Below the pieces are notes generated by a model. That model saw only the letters and a program-made list of their open reading frames with translations. It was not told the origin of the DNA and searched no databases. DNA of 39,906 bases, from assembly GCA_964413935.1 (NCBI GenBank), contig CAYPTY010000023.1, positions 1 through 39,906 on the forward strand. Direction: 5' to 3'. Made by a program: the position numbers and the translations under genes. Below are positions 39,780-39,906 of the stretch, in pieces. Each line of letters opens with the position of its first letter. The stretch's first letter is position 1. The DNA is from CAYPTY01 sp964413935 (lineage in GTDB: Bacteria > Bacteroidota > Rhodothermia > Balneolales > Balneolaceae).

Positions 39780-39906
39780 TTAGTCGGGTTTTTTCATTTC
39801 TTCATTTGCTGATCCCATTCCATCGTTACCGTTAAACACGGTTGGAGGGGGCGTTTGTTCAACAGTCGGTTCATCGGCCAGTGTATCGTTGAGTCCGGCG
39901 TCGGTA
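39780..39906 (-). CDS. Small lipoprotein, copy 2 of the tandem pair (5' end outside window)
   Basis: The visible 41 C-terminal residues match copy 1 except for one T-to-P substitution ('EQTPPPTVF' against 'EQTTPPTVF'). The stop is TAA where copy 1 has TGA. The gap between the copy-2 stop and the copy-1 ATG is 30 nt, short enough for one transcript running into the CHAT gene. The signal peptide and start lie beyond the window edge. Confidence 0.72.
   Translation of the reverse strand, partial: TDAGLNDTLADEPTVEQTPPPTVFNGNDGMGSANEEMKKPD

Larger units (their letters stand above)
39555..39906 (-). repeat. Tandem direct repeat, 225-bp period, containing the duplicated lipoprotein gene
   Basis: The segment 39561-39681 recurs at 39786-39906. 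I count 4 mismatches over these 121 nt, of which one pair gives a T-to-P change in the protein. The repeat continues past the window edge, so the number of units is unknown. Confidence 0.92.

Noticed and set aside
1..39906. CRISPR array, prophage, insertion sequence or tRNA
   Set aside because: Looked for spaced direct repeats, transposase/integrase proteins and cloverleaf-like segments on both strands; none seen. The only direct repeat is the lipoprotein duplication at the right edge.

Overview
The window looks like chromosome from a Balneolales/Balneolota-type bacterium (FCB group; relatives of Balneola, Gracilimonas or Rhodohalobacter). This rests on a GWxTD-domain protein, a small Hc1-type histone H1-like protein, an active/inactive M16 peptidase pair, secreted LVIVD and YncE propellers, a TPR-CHAT protein, and the fact that most starts lack a Shine-Dalgarno sequence. 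The placement is an inference from gene content. There are no rRNAs, tRNAs, insertion sequences, CRISPR arrays or prophage genes. Most of the window is ordinary housekeeping or accessory metabolism. The last ~4.5 kb is the most unusual part. || Layout. 1-2.2 kb: the 3' end of an RND efflux pump, with two small partner genes and a terminator. 2.4-6.65 kb: an exported GWxTD protein, a tandem UspA protein and an acetyl-CoA hydrolase/transferase. 6.7-9.2 kb (minus): a cytosolic multi-PAS HisKA_2 histidine kinase. 9.4-13.0 kb: a UMF1 transporter, a 58-aa histone-like gene, and a YdbS/YdbT membrane PH-domain pair. 13.05-13.9 kb (minus): a ZIP metal transporter with a strong upstream inverted repeat. 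14.0-17.9 kb: an unknown gene facing a two-gene operon of secreted beta-propellers. 18.1-21.4 kb: gcvP convergent with osmC. 21.6-24.0 kb: an LpxH-like phosphoesterase coupled to a glycosyltransferase, facing a DinB protein. 24.05-27.6 kb (minus): the M16 peptidase pair. 27.9-30.0 kb: a CstB-like persulfide dioxygenase/rhodanese with a TauE exporter. 30.2-31.7 kb: ilvE and fluC/crcB. 31.7-35.5 kb: a GhrA-like reductase, a CrtZ-like hydroxylase, a second DinB protein, an HD hydrolase and a GH3 enzyme. 35.8-39.9 kb: a membrane-anchored TPR protein facing an exported TPR-CHAT protease, itself downstream of a tandemly duplicated small lipoprotein gene. || How the genes work together. The sulfur pair (27.9-30.0 kb) would oxidise persulfides and export the oxyanion product. 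The M16 pair is a catalytic subunit plus a partner that has lost HxxEH. The propeller pair is exported, and one member carries a Met/His-rich loop that suggests soft-metal binding. The last block combines an exported caspase-like (CHAT) protease, two near-identical lipoproteins and a membrane TPR protein with an anti-sigma-like cytosolic tail. I infer an envelope signalling or proteolysis module. || Architecture. Eight convergent gene pairs occur. Seven of them have stop codons between 10 nt overlapping and 12 nt apart. At gcvP/osmC one perfect palindrome encodes both C-termini.
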